Shown: piece after piece, positions 9,837 to 18,645 of the stretch
Numbering within the stretch: the stretch's first letter is position 1
How the letters are laid out: each line of letters begins with the position of its first letter
From: Rhabdobacter roseus
GTDB taxonomy: Bacteria > Bacteroidota > Bacteroidia > Cytophagales > Spirosomataceae
Reading direction: 5' to 3'
DNA length: 64,000 nt
NCBI RefSeq assembly: GCF_014202275.1
Contig: NZ_JACHGF010000003.1
Location: forward strand, 124,001 to 188,000
The notes under the pieces: generated by a model
The model's database searches: none
Seen by the model: the letters and a program-made list of their open reading frames with translations, nothing else
What the model was told of the DNA's origin: nothing
Made by a program: the position numbers and the translations under genes

Positions 9837-10835
9837 ATGACTATTTTAGCTATCGAATCGTCTTGTGATGAAACCTCCGCCGCTGTGGTATCTAACGGCC
9901 AAGTCCGCTCCAATGTTGTGGCTACCCAGCTTATCCACCGGCTCTACGGCGGCGTAGTACCTGAGCTGGCCTCCCGGGCGCACCAGCAGCACATTGTACC
10001 CGTGGTGGCCGAGGCCCTTAACGACGCAAAGGTAGCAAAAAAAGACCTGCAAGCCATCGCTTTTACGCGCGGCCCCGGCCTGCTGGGGGCGCTGCTGGTG
10101 GGTACTTCCTTCGCCAAGTCGCTGGCCCTGGGGCTGGACGTGCCGCTCATTGAGGTCAATCACATGCAGGCCCACGTGCTGGCGCACTTCATCGAAGCCC
10201 CCCGGCCCCAGTTCCCCTTTTTGTGCCTTACCGTCAGCGGTGGCCATACGCAAATTGTGCTCGTGCGCGACTACCTCGACATGGAGATCATCGGCCAAAC
10301 CCTCGACGACGCCGTGGGCGAAGCCTTCGACAAAACCGCCAAGCTGATGGGCCTGCCCTACCCCGGCGGGCCGCTCATCGACCGCTACGCGCAGGCGGGC
10401 AACCCGCTGGCGTTTGAGTTTCCCCTGCCCGAAATCCCCGACCTGAACTACTCCTTTAGCGGCATTAAGACGTCCTTTATGTACTTTTTGCAGAAAAAAA
10501 CGAAGGAAAATCCCGCCTTTGTGGAGGAACAGCGCGACGACATCTGCGCCAGCATTCAGCATTCGCTGATTCATATTTTACTAAGAAAAGTGCGCAAAGC
10601 GGCCCAGCAAACCGGCATTCGGGAGATCGCCATTGCGGGCGGCGTGTCGGCCAATTCGGGCCTGCGGAAAGCCTTGCAAGACACGGGCGACAAACTGGGC
10701 TGGACGGTGCACATTCCGCGCTTTGAGTACTGCACCGATAACGCCGCCATGATCGCGATGGCCGCCCACTACAAGTACCTCCAGAGCGACTTTACCGACC
10801 AAACCGTGAGCCCGCTGGCCCGGATGGTGTTTTGA
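9837..10835 (+). CDS. tsaD: tRNA N6-adenosine threonylcarbamoyltransferase TsaD
   Basis: This 332-residue protein begins MTILAIESSCDETS, the conserved ASKHA/Kae1 opening. It carries the metal-binding histidines in NHMQAH (His109 and His113), the SGGHTQ motif, and the late IAGGVSANSGLR and FEYCTDNAAMIA motifs. TsaD works with TsaB, TsaE and TsaC to place threonylcarbamoyl on A37 of ANN-decoding tRNAs in the cytoplasm. Length is normal and all motifs are intact, so it should be functional and essential. It is divergent from tamB. The MOSC gene follows 52 bp later on the same strand. Confidence 0.98.
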   Translation: MTILAIESSCDETSAAVVSNGQVRSNVVATQLIHRLYGGVVPELASRAHQQHIVPVVAEALNDAKVAKKDLQAIAFTRGPGLLGALLVGTSFAKSLALGLDVPLIEVNHMQAHVLAHFIEAPRPQFPFLCLTVSGGHTQIVLVRDYLDMEIIGQTLDDAVGEAFDKTAKLMGLPYPGGPLIDRYAQAGNPLAFEFPLPEIPDLNYSFSGIKTSFMYFLQKKTKENPAFVEEQRDDICASIQHSLIHILLRKVRKAAQQTGIREIAIAGGVSANSGLRKALQDTGDKLGWTVHIPRFEYCTDNAAMIAMAAHYKYLQSDFTDQTVSPLARMVF

Positions 10836-10887
10836 AACGGATTTTAAAACAACCCCAAGTACCTACCACTCAAGTACCTACCCCCGT

Positions 10888-11721
10888 ATGTATACGCTTT
10901 CCGAAATATGGATTTACCCCGTCAAATCGCTCGGCGGAATCAGGCTGCCCGAAGCAACGGTGCAGCAGCGCGGCCTCCAGCACGACCGCCGCTGGATGAT
11001 CGTCGACGAGAACGGTCGGTTCATCACCCAGCGAAAGGTACATGAGATGGCCCTGCTGGACGTGGGCCTGGATGCCGACGGCCTGCGCCTTTGGCACCGC
11101 CACGCCCCGGAGGATGTGCTCCAGGTACCTTTCGAGCCAAGTACCCCCACGCCGCTCCGCGTGACGATCTGGGACGACGAAGTACCCGCTGTCGCCGTCA
11201 GCCCCGAGGCCGACCGCTGGCTGAGCGACAAGCTGGGGCGGGCCGTGCGGCTGGTGCTGATGCCCGAAAGTACCCGGCGGCTCGTCGATCCGCGCTACGC
11301 CCAGGCGCAAGAGGTGGTGAGTTTTGCCGACGGGTACCCCTGCCTGTTGATCAGCCAGGCCTCCCTCGACGACCTCAACGCGCGCCTGCCGGAGCCGCTG
11401 AGCATGAAGCGCTTCCGGCCCAACCTGGTGGTGACGGGTACCTTGCCCTACGCCGAAGATCAGTGGCGGACATTTACCGTGGGAGAGGTACTTTTCCAGG
11501 GTGTGAAGCCCTGCGCCCGCTGCGTACTCACCACCATCGACCCCGACACGGCTGCCACCGGCCCCGAGCCGCTGCGTACCCTGGCGACCTACCGCAAGCA
11601 GCAGAACAAGATTCTGTTTGGACAAAACCTGCTGCCGCAAACGCTGGGCCGCCTGGCCGAGGGCGACACCGTGACCGTAGCGGAGCAGGGCCAAGTACCC
11701 CTCGTGCCAAGTACCCCTTAA
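10888..11721 (+). CDS. MOSC domain protein (YcbX/mARC-like, without ferredoxin domain)
   Basis: This 277-residue protein has the MOSC N-terminal beta-barrel (starting LSEIWIYPVKSLGG) and a C-terminal MOSC domain. Typical segments are RFRPNLVV and GVKPCARCVLTTID. Cys209 or Cys212 in PCARC is the expected molybdenum ligand. Family members bind molybdenum cofactor and reduce N-hydroxylated compounds. The E. coli YcbX form adds a 2Fe-2S domain that is absent here, so a separate electron donor would be needed. Seven or more RRGTACYY sites fall inside this gene, which marks it as resident DNA. Confidence 0.9.
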   Translation: MYTLSEIWIYPVKSLGGIRLPEATVQQRGLQHDRRWMIVDENGRFITQRKVHEMALLDVGLDADGLRLWHRHAPEDVLQVPFEPSTPTPLRVTIWDDEVPAVAVSPEADRWLSDKLGRAVRLVLMPESTRRLVDPRYAQAQEVVSFADGYPCLLISQASLDDLNARLPEPLSMKRFRPNLVVTGTLPYAEDQWRTFTVGEVLFQGVKPCARCVLTTIDPDTAATGPEPLRTLATYRKQQNKILFGQNLLPQTLGRLAEGDTVTVAEQGQVPLVPSTP

Positions 11722-11787
11722 AGTACCTTTTTTTCCAAAGTACCTCTGTACCCAAATTTTAGTCAACTACCCCCTGTACTGTATACC

Positions 11788-12630
11788 GTGCCCCCCGAAA
11801 CTACCTACCGTTTCCACCCCATCCATCTCCACTGGCTCAGCCTCGACGTCGTGGCTGGGGCCGTGGTGTGCCACCTGGCCGCCAACCACCTGCCCAACGG
11901 CCGTACGCCTACCCACGGCTGGGTGACGCTGGTGCTGGCGCTGGTCGTCTTTGGTATCTACTCCCTGGACCGCCTGCTGGACAACCGCCGCCCCGGCCAG
12001 CCCGTCACGCCGCGGCACACGTTTAGCCGTACGTACGAGTCGCAGATCGGCAAGGCGCTGCTGGGGGTACTTTTGCTGGCGGCCTGCCTGTCGTGGCTCA
12101 TTCCCAGGGAGCTATGGGCGTTTGGGGCCGGGATGGTGGCGCTCGTGGCGCTGTATCTTTGGCTGGTGTCGCGCCTGCCCGTGAAGAGCCACCGGCAGGC
12201 GCTCAAGGAGCCGCTCACGTCGTTCATTTACGCGGCGGGGGTGTGGGGAAGTACCTGGTTTCTGGGCGACGAACTGAGCTGGGAAAGCGTGGTGTTGGGT
12301 ACTTTGTTTTTCATCATTACGCTCCAAAGCCTGCTGCTTTTCTCGCACTTCGAGTCGCTACGCTACCGCGAGGTCTACAACCTGGCCCGCTGGCTGCAAC
12401 GCAAGCGCACGGTGTCGATCCTGAACGGCATCACACTGCTGGCGGGGCTCTGCTGCCTCACCGTCTGCCTGCTTACCGACTACCGCTACGTGCAGCGGCT
12501 GGCCGTGATGCTGCTGGTGATGTCGCTGGCTCACCTCTGGATGCTTCGCAACCCCGAGAAAATCATCCATAACGAGCGCTTTCGGATGTGGGGCGAGCTG
12601 GTTTTTGTGATCCCGGTGCTGGTACTTTAA
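11788..12630 (+). CDS. UbiA-like polytopic membrane protein
   Basis: This 280-residue, strongly hydrophobic protein has about seven to eight predicted membrane segments and a GTG start. The loop after the second helix carries YSLDRLLDNR, which resembles the first aspartate-rich prenyl-diphosphate site of UbiA prenyltransferases (NDxxDxxxD) in reduced form. KEPLTSFIYAAGVWGS resembles later UbiA segments. Some Bacteroidota UbiA-superfamily proteins of this kind have no assigned substrate. The second Asp-rich motif is not clear, so catalysis is uncertain. It converges with the broken lipoprotein gene, with a 17-bp gap. Confidence 0.6.
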   Translation: MPPETTYRFHPIHLHWLSLDVVAGAVVCHLAANHLPNGRTPTHGWVTLVLALVVFGIYSLDRLLDNRRPGQPVTPRHTFSRTYESQIGKALLGVLLLAACLSWLIPRELWAFGAGMVALVALYLWLVSRLPVKSHRQALKEPLTSFIYAAGVWGSTWFLGDELSWESVVLGTLFFIITLQSLLLFSHFESLRYREVYNLARWLQRKRTVSILNGITLLAGLCCLTVCLLTDYRYVQRLAVMLLVMSLAHLWMLRNPEKIIHNERFRMWGELVFVIPVLVL

Positions 12631-12647
12631 AACCGCTCCAGGTACCT

Positions 12648-13973
12648 TTACTGAGATATGGCGACTTTGAACCGCGCACTGACCGAAAAGGTTTCGTGGG
12701 TAGTTACGACGTTACAATCTTTGGGGTCGGTGGCGTGTTCTTCTACCACCGACCCTTGCAGGGTACCTTCCACGACGGTTTTTCCGTCCTGCTTGTATAG
12801 CTTGGAAATAGTCACGCTGCCCGATTCCGTTTGGGGATTTCCGCAAATTGTAAAGTTCGATTTGCCCTGTACCTTTCCGCCTTTCATTCCCGCCGCCACG
12901 CCGGTTTCGCCCGCCACAAAAGCCGCCGTGCCTTCACCCGTCAGATGAACCCGTGCGTACAGATTCCCCATTTCGGCGGGTTTGGCCAGGTCAATCATCG
13001 ACAGCACAAATTGTCCGCCCGAGAAGATCGCCGTGGCCTACACGTCATCAAAGGTAGTTCCTTTAACAGTAAAGCTATTTTCCCGCATCACGCTGATGTT
13101 ACTGACGAGCATAAACTGCGCCTTGCTGGGCAACGCTAGCGTTACGCTCACCGCTACCGGATTTTGCTCTGGTATTCTAGCAGGGGCAAAGTACTCGATC
13201 ACCGCCTCTTTGCCGCTGGCATCGTAGCCCAGATATCCGTTGGGGTTGGCTGGGTTGAGCAGGTCCGACCACTTACTATTGCCATTCAGGCTGATTTCCT
13301 TGATCAGCGCGTTTTTGGTGGCCTTTACCGAAAGTTCGGCCAACAGCGGCAGGTCATCGACGTTCGTGCTCGTGAGCATATCCGGGAGCTCAGCCGCCTG
13401 CGTGACTCGCAGCTTGAGGCTTTGGCCCGGCCCCACGACTCCCGCTTCGGGTGTCATGTGAAAGAGGGTGATGATGGACCACCAGCTGAAGTGATCGAGC
13501 TTACCGGTGATGGTACGGGTAGCGGGGTCTACTTTCACGAAGCGCTCCATCACCCAGATCCCCTGCGCATTCTGCGACGCCAACGCCATGGCCTGCGGGG
13601 TGGTACCCAACAGCTCGTTGGCTTCGTAATGGTAGGTGAACGTCACGGGCTTGGCAAATTTGGTCCCGTCGGGGCCAAACTCGTAGCCAATGCCCAGGCC
13701 GTTGATGGCCTTGTTCTCGACGGGCTGTATCGTAACGGGCGTGTCGGTGGTCAGAGCACCCGCCGGGAAGGTGAGTGTCAGTTTGCCGTCGGGGGTGCTG
13801 AGGTACCCGCCGGCCGCGCCGATGATTTTGGTGGTGACGGCCCCGATGGGCTTACCTACTTCGGTGGGGGTACCACCGCCGGTACCGGGGCTAGGTTCTA
13901 CGTTGGGGCCGGGTTGGTGGCAGGCCAGCAGGCCCAGGAAGAGCAGGGGTAAAAGGCGAAAAATCGTTTTCAT
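12648..13973 (-). pseudogene. ZU5-like secreted lipoprotein gene interrupted by an in-frame TAG
   Basis: The reading frame opens at 13973 with a lipoprotein signal (LFLGLLAC), a Gly/Thr/Pro linker, and a ZU5-like beta domain (GGYLSTPDGKLTLTFPAGAL, with VTIQPV). A further beta-rich region follows. It stops at TAG, 13038-13040, after 311 residues. The same frame continues without a gap for another 129 codons to a TAA at 12648-12650 (ATAIFSGGQFVLSMIDLAKP and onward). The continuation has normal composition and dispersed palindromes, so it looks like the true C-terminal domain. CAG to TAG is the simplest change. A sequencing error or a truncated yet functional 311-residue protein are alternatives. 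Confidence 0.8.
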
Positions 13974-14239
13974 GGGGAGATTGGTTTAGTGCCGCCGGAG
14001 CGGACATTCATGGCTAGTTTCGCCACAAACTTAAGCCGCCGTCCCGCCCCACTTCAAGCTCCTCTTGCGCCAACTGACGAATCGCTGCCGCCGATTGTTC
14101 ACCCCTCCCCGCGAATTGAAGTACCCCCGGCGGCGGACCAGTACCCCGGCGGCAAACCCAGGTACCTGCCCACCAGCGGGGGTACTTTTCATGGCTAATA
14201 AATCCGGGTGGCATCCGGGGCTGGTTGCCCAGGTACTTC
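13974..14239. other. Intergenic stretch of host composition, no gene seen
   Basis: About 265 bp lie between the ZU5-like gene and the AT-rich insert. The stretch is GC-rich, contains several GTACC/GGTAC palindromes, and ends with AGGTACTT at 14231-14238. Short open frames here have no recognisable product. The last host palindrome is immediately followed by the TAGCGGTT repeat of the insert. Confidence 0.6.
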
Positions 14240-14372
14240 TAGCGGTTACGTATTGGCGGTGGTGGGGCATTTGAAAAACGTCAGCCCATCATTTGCACAA
14301 ATGCCTAATAGAATTATAAATGTTGAATTTACAACTGTCAGCCCCACTATTGCCAATACGATGTTAGCGGTT
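14240..14372. repeat. Imperfect inverted repeat with TAGCGGTT ends at the left edge of the AT-rich insert
   Basis: Two 20-nt arms (14249-14268 and 14341-14360) are inverted copies with 16 of 20 matches, separated by 72 nt. Each arm lies just inside a TAGCGGTT copy (14240-14247 and 14365-14372). The related sequence ACCGCTAACG recurs inverted at the far edge of the insert (16029-16038). A long imperfect hairpin just after the 3' end of a lone cassette-like gene resembles the layout of an integron attC site. The core does not match GTTRRRY exactly, so it may instead be a small transposon end. Confidence 0.55.
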
Positions 14373-14410
14373 CGTTGTTCTTATTGGGTATTTCATACAT
14401 TTAATTTTTG

Positions 14411-15928
14411 TCAATAAGCTAGGATGTCTTTATTTTTTGTTTCAACCTTTCTATATGGATTGTCAATAAATTGTTGTGTCATTTCATAGAAATCTTTACC
14501 TCCAACCATGTGAAAACGATTTTTAAATAGAAATGGCTGGGCATTAGGCATATAATGCTTTATCATTGACATATAAATCGGGTTACAAGCTTGGTCCATT
14601 TCGCCATCACCTATTAACACTGGCTTGTCAGAATAGAATGGTTGTTTTGTTTTTGGACTCACAGGTGGCACTTTCCAACAATCACAAATAGATTTATAAA
14701 CATCATTTATATGATAGTTTTTCATATAAGGATACAACGTATGAAATTGACTAATTACATCTTCATTATTATAATTAGCCTGGTCTGCACAATATACTGA
14801 TATTCTCATCCCATCTGGTGCAGGATTCTTATTGAAAATATTATCAATTTTTTTTCTTGCATAAAGGCTATGGTTCCCTTTGATAATTTCTGTGATGATA
14901 AATGGAATTTGGGGGTTCGAAAGTTCACTTACAATAAAATCCAATATTTCATTTTTTGTATACTCAATATTCAAGGTGTCTGTTGTTCCTTTTTCAACAT
15001 ACTTTATATAAAACTTTTTGTCAATAATTGATGTAAAATACTGGTTGAAATTTTCTTTCAAATTTCCATACAACTCTTTGTTAATTGAATCATTCTCTAC
15101 CCGTTTGAAAATAACATTTAAGGCTTGGAGAAAATTTGCAGGCTCGTCTTCATCAATAGCTACAAATGTAGGAAGGGGAGAATCTAAAACCAACGACCGT
15201 ATTTTAGAAGCATCCTTTTGTAAAACAGCAAGCATCAAACCACCACTGTAAGAACCACCAAAAAGATTGACAGAGTCAATCTTTAAAATGTCCAATAAAT
15301 CATGAATATCAGAAACGGTTTCATCTGTATTATATCCTGAAAGGTCTATACCAGCCTTTTCCAAACTTTTTTTATATTGTTTTACCCCAACAATTGCCAT
15401 ACTGTCTTTGGGTAAATTTTTTCTATATGACTCTCTCATTGCAATATCCAAGTCAAACCTTCTTAAATAAGGTATAGCATATTTAGTCCCCCGTTGCTCA
15501 AAAGCAATACAATCCCTATCTAGAATAAGTGTACTTTTCGTAATCCCATTTGCCCAACCAAGAGAACTAATTCCTGGCCCTCCTGCTGTAAAAAAAACAG
15601 GGTCTGTCTTTTTATTTGAATTTTTACTTTTTACGATAACAAATGGAAGTTTGACGGTTTTTGAATTTGTCTTTTTTCTGTTTTCAGGGACTATTAAATA
15701 ACCACATTCGGTTTTAAAGCCTTTATCTATGTTGTTCTGAAATATAGTGTCTGATTTTAGAGAAGGAGGAGCAATTGCTAAATAATTAGGGTCCAATTTA
15801 AAATTACAATCGCAGGTTTCTATTCTTGGCACATCTTGTTTCTGACCTATACCAGTTAAGCTAATTCCAAAAATTAGATACAAGGTAAGATGAATATTAA
15901 AAAAGTATTTCAAACTGTTTGTTGTCAT
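14411..15928 (-). CDS. Secreted alpha/beta hydrolase, peptidase S33 (aminopeptidase) type
   Basis: This 505-residue protein has an N-terminal hydrophobic signal (about residues 5-28). It carries the oxyanion-hole segment FTAGGPGISSLG, the nucleophile elbow GGSYSG, and a late VLIGDGEMDQACNP segment with aspartate. A C-terminal FHMVGG supplies the histidine. This layout matches tripeptidyl/prolyl-aminopeptidase-like S33 hydrolases that release N-terminal residues from peptides. The gene is much more AT-rich than both neighbours and contains no RRGTACYY copy. It is bounded by short inverted repeats, so it is probably a recent single-gene acquisition placed just downstream of the DUF4097 operon. 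Confidence 0.85.
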   Translation of the reverse strand: MTTNSLKYFFNIHLTLYLIFGISLTGIGQKQDVPRIETCDCNFKLDPNYLAIAPPSLKSDTIFQNNIDKGFKTECGYLIVPENRKKTNSKTVKLPFVIVKSKNSNKKTDPVFFTAGGPGISSLGWANGITKSTLILDRDCIAFEQRGTKYAIPYLRRFDLDIAMRESYRKNLPKDSMAIVGVKQYKKSLEKAGIDLSGYNTDETVSDIHDLLDILKIDSVNLFGGSYSGGLMLAVLQKDASKIRSLVLDSPLPTFVAIDEDEPANFLQALNVIFKRVENDSINKELYGNLKENFNQYFTSIIDKKFYIKYVEKGTTDTLNIEYTKNEILDFIVSELSNPQIPFIITEIIKGNHSLYARKKIDNIFNKNPAPDGMRISVYCADQANYNNEDVISQFHTLYPYMKNYHINDVYKSICDCWKVPPVSPKTKQPFYSDKPVLIGDGEMDQACNPIYMSMIKHYMPNAQPFLFKNRFHMVGGKDFYEMTQQFIDNPYRKVETKNKDILAY

Positions 15929-16028
15929 TTGCTTATATTTATTTGATAATATTTTACCTGTTTGGTTTAAATTCTGTGTGCAGAATATTTGTCAGTCTTG
16001 CAAACTTGTTTGGTGTCGTTTTACAATG

Positions 16029-16038
16029 ACCGCTAACG
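16029..16038. repeat. Right boundary repeat of the AT-rich insert
   Basis: ACCGCTAACG is the inverted counterpart of the GTTAGCGGT at 14363-14371. It overlaps the stop codon of the first DUF4097 gene (16033-16035). AT-rich composition ends exactly here. Confidence 0.5.
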
Positions 16039-16866
16039 GCTCGCTTTCCGCACGTAGATATTGCCCTGCATGCTTTTCATCATGATCTCCGGCCCGCCGC
16101 CGTTGATCTTCCCGTTCACCCAGCTTTCTACGGCTACGCGGTACATGCCCGACTGGCTGGTGCGGGTGGCCTGGGGCTGGCTTTTGTCGATCGTCATGTC
16201 AAAATCACTGAAGATGTCACCCCGGTCCGACTTCATTTTTACGCTGGCTTTGGCCGTAGCCGGAAAGGTGACGTCGATGGGGCCATTGAGCGTAGAAAAA
16301 GCCATCGGGGCGGTGCTGTTCAGCTCGCGGAAGACGGCCTTGATGGGCCCGTTGATGGTATTGGCCACCGCCGAGCCGCCCACGTTGGTGAGCTCGATGG
16401 GCCCGTTGACGTTATTGAGTTCAAAATCCCCGCTTACGTTTTCGACGCTCAAAGTACCCCCATTGACCGTGCTGAGCTTCAGCGAAAACCGTTGAGGTAC
16501 TTTGATGGTCAAATGCACCGGTCTCGTAAAGCTGTTGGACTCAATCTTAACCCGGTTTCCTTTTTCCTCAGCCGACAAGTCCAGGCCCGCGTTGGGGGTA
16601 ATGCGCCTCATGCCACCGGCCGGTTCATTGGCCGGTTTATTCTTTTCTTTATTGGTTTCGGCACCAGCCACCGCCTCAATCATGACCTCCTTGCCGTTGT
16701 ATCCCTGCACCTGAATGGAGCCATTCACCAGGCCTACTTCCAGGGTACCGGGCTTGCCGGGATCCGACAGGGGGACGGTCAATTGTTCTTTCACTTCTTG
16801 CTGGGCAACGAGCGGCGTTACTCCGGACAGGAGCAGGAGGAGGATCAGGGTACTTATGCTTTTCAT
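16033..16866 (-). CDS. DUF4097 family secreted beta-helix protein
   Basis: This 277-residue protein has a signal peptide (LILLLLLSGVTPLVAQQ) and then a DUF4097 adhesin-like beta-solenoid. Repeated NGPI/NGSI turns are visible, for example NNVNGPIELTNVGG, NTINGPIKAVF and STLNGPIDVTF. It ends GNIYVRKASR. Family members often sit downstream of ECF sigma/anti-sigma pairs in Bacteroidota, and their role is not established. It is the last gene of a four-gene unit read leftward from the sigma factor, 38 bp after a paralogous gene. Its stop codon lies at the edge of the imported hydrolase segment, which may have displaced the original terminator. Confidence 0.88.
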   Translation of the reverse strand: MKSISTLILLLLLSGVTPLVAQQEVKEQLTVPLSDPGKPGTLEVGLVNGSIQVQGYNGKEVMIEAVAGAETNKEKNKPANEPAGGMRRITPNAGLDLSAEEKGNRVKIESNSFTRPVHLTIKVPQRFSLKLSTVNGGTLSVENVSGDFELNNVNGPIELTNVGGSAVANTINGPIKAVFRELNSTAPMAFSTLNGPIDVTFPATAKASVKMKSDRGDIFSDFDMTIDKSQPQATRTSQSGMYRVAVESWVNGKINGGGPEIMMKSMQGNIYVRKASR

Positions 16867-16904
16867 GGTACGTCTTGTTTACAGGTTTTGGCTAACTAAA
16901 AATT

Positions 16905-17768
16905 TCAGGATTGTTTTTTGATGTATACGTTGCCGTTGAAGGTCTCGAAACGGAGCGTTTTGCCGCCGTTCCCGATGCGCACGGCGGTCGTTTTGTTGAG
17001 TTTGTATACCGTTTTATCGCCCCGCTTTTCCTTGTTTTTAACTACCTGAGCGGGCAAAGTTTCGGCCTGAGGGAAGTCGGTGTAAAATTCGCCCTGGAAA
17101 CTCTTGAACTGGAGGTCGGCCGAAAGGCTGGCGGGGTAGCTCACCTTGATGTCGCCGTTGAGGGTGTAATACGCCGACGCGTCGGCGGGGGTACTGGCGT
17201 AGGTAGCTTCCAGGTTGCCGTTGATGGTGTGTGCGTCGGTCAGGCCGGAGGCATTGGTGAGTCCAATGGCCCCATTGATATTGCGCACCCGCAAACTCCC
17301 CGATACATCCTTCACCGTGACGTCGCCCCGGTTGATCGTCGAGACGTTCAGGTTCATGGCGCGGGGTACTTTGACCGTAAAATCGACGGTAAAATCATAT
17401 TCGAGCTTATCGCGGCCCCAGTCCCGGCGCTCGCGGGAAGGCCGCGAGTCGTAGGGTTCGGCCAGGTAGGCAAAGATCGTGTCGCCCCGTTGCTCAAAGC
17501 CCAGCTTGAACTCCTGCTTACCCTTATCCAGCCCCAGCTGGTCTTTGGCGGTGAGTTGTTTGTGTGCTTCCAGCGAAACGGTACTGCCCGAAGTACCCTC
17601 CACCCGGATGAACCCGTTGATGTTGTAGATCACCAGCGTACTGGCCCCGGCGGTACCGACCAGGGTAAATTCCTGCCTGACGCGCTCGCTGAATTTCTGA
17701 TTTTGTGCTTCTGAATGGGTACAGCCAAGTACCAGCCCCCCGAGGAGGGCCCATAATTGTTTTTTCAT
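16905..17768 (-). CDS. DUF4097 family lipoprotein
   Basis: This 287-residue paralogue of the next gene has a lipoprotein signal ending LVLGC (cysteine about residue 16) and a beta-solenoid. Typical turns are NINGFIRVEG, NINGAIGLTN, HTINGNLEATY and TLNGDIKVSY. It ends FETFNGNVYIKKQS. A basic linker (DSRPSRERRDWGRDK) interrupts the first half. It is presumably tethered to a membrane and accumulates when the upstream sigma factor is active. Its function is unknown. Two tandem paralogues under one sigma factor suggest a pair working together in the envelope. Confidence 0.88.
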   Translation of the reverse strand: MKKQLWALLGGLVLGCTHSEAQNQKFSERVRQEFTLVGTAGASTLVIYNINGFIRVEGTSGSTVSLEAHKQLTAKDQLGLDKGKQEFKLGFEQRGDTIFAYLAEPYDSRPSRERRDWGRDKLEYDFTVDFTVKVPRAMNLNVSTINRGDVTVKDVSGSLRVRNINGAIGLTNASGLTDAHTINGNLEATYASTPADASAYYTLNGDIKVSYPASLSADLQFKSFQGEFYTDFPQAETLPAQVVKNKEKRGDKTVYKLNKTTAVRIGNGGKTLRFETFNGNVYIKKQS

Positions 17769-17802
17769 GGCAAGTAGTTGGGGGTTAGATGGGTAGGTAA
17801 GG

Positions 17803-18645
17803 TCAGGATAGCTCCCGGATCGTTTGCGCCAGTTTGGCCTTCACCAGGTCGTTGGTATCTTCGCGCCGCAGCAGTTGCCGCAGGGGCTTGATGGACTTCC
17901 GCTCCTGCAACTGCACCATGACATCCGCCAGGGCCACCTGCACCAGGGGCGACTCCTGCCGCGTCAGCGCCTGGACCAGCCCTTCGCGCACCCGGGCGTC
18001 GCCGGCCAGCTCAACCAGCGCTTCCAGCGTCACCAGGCGCACGTTCACGTTCGGGTCGTTGTTCAGGGTGGTGAGCAGGGCGTCGATGATGCGCCCGTCT
18101 ACGTCGGTAATGTCTTTGGTAAAGCTCACCGCCCGTAGCCGCTCCGTGGCCGAGGGGTTTTCCAGCAGGGAGAGCATCATCATCTGGCGCATCTCCACGA
18201 CCTGGGCCGAGAGCGTGTCGATCTGCTGCTTGTAGGCCAGCGGAGGCATTTGCCAATACTGCAACCCGTAGCCCGCGGCTACTCCTACCGCTACCAGCAG
18301 CAGGCTGTACGCCAGGCGCAGGGCCGCCTGGGGCTTCCACCAGGGTAGCAGCCGGTGGACCAGGGCCGTCCAGCGGCTACGCTGACGCGCCGTTTCTTCC
18401 GCTTTGAACGTACCCAGCATGGCATAAAACTGCGTCCGTACTTCGGGGCGCATCTCCGGAGTTGGGATGTTCTCCAGCCGTTGCCACAGCTGGCGCGTGG
18501 CGTTCAGTTCCTGCCGACAGTCCGGGCACCCGGCCAGGTGATCGTCCAGCACGGCCCTTTCGGCGGCCGGGAGCTGTTCGTTCAGCCATTCGGGCAGTTG
18601 TTCCTTCACATTCTCGCAGTTCATGTCGTTGGGGTTACTGTTCAA
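17803..18645 (-). CDS. Anti-sigma factor: zinc-finger (zf-HC2) domain with HEAT-like repeats
   Basis: This 280-residue protein opens with a zf-HC2 anti-sigma domain (CENVKEQLPEWLNEQL, then HLAGCPDC). A single membrane helix lies near residues 105-125 (LRLAYSLLLVAVGVAAGYGL). The C-terminal half carries HEAT-like repeats, such as IIDALLTTLNNDPNVNVRLV and LVQALTRQESPLVQVALADV. The zinc-finger half should bind the sigma factor in the cytoplasm. The orientation puts the HEAT repeats across the membrane, where they could sense a partner. Its start overlaps the sigma gene stop by 11 bp, which indicates translational coupling. Confidence 0.9.
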   Translation of the reverse strand: MNSNPNDMNCENVKEQLPEWLNEQLPAAERAVLDDHLAGCPDCRQELNATRQLWQRLENIPTPEMRPEVRTQFYAMLGTFKAEETARQRSRWTALVHRLLPWWKPQAALRLAYSLLLVAVGVAAGYGLQYWQMPPLAYKQQIDTLSAQVVEMRQMMMLSLLENPSATERLRAVSFTKDITDVDGRIIDALLTTLNNDPNVNVRLVTLEALVELAGDARVREGLVQALTRQESPLVQVALADVMVQLQERKSIKPLRQLLRREDTNDLVKAKLAQTIRELS

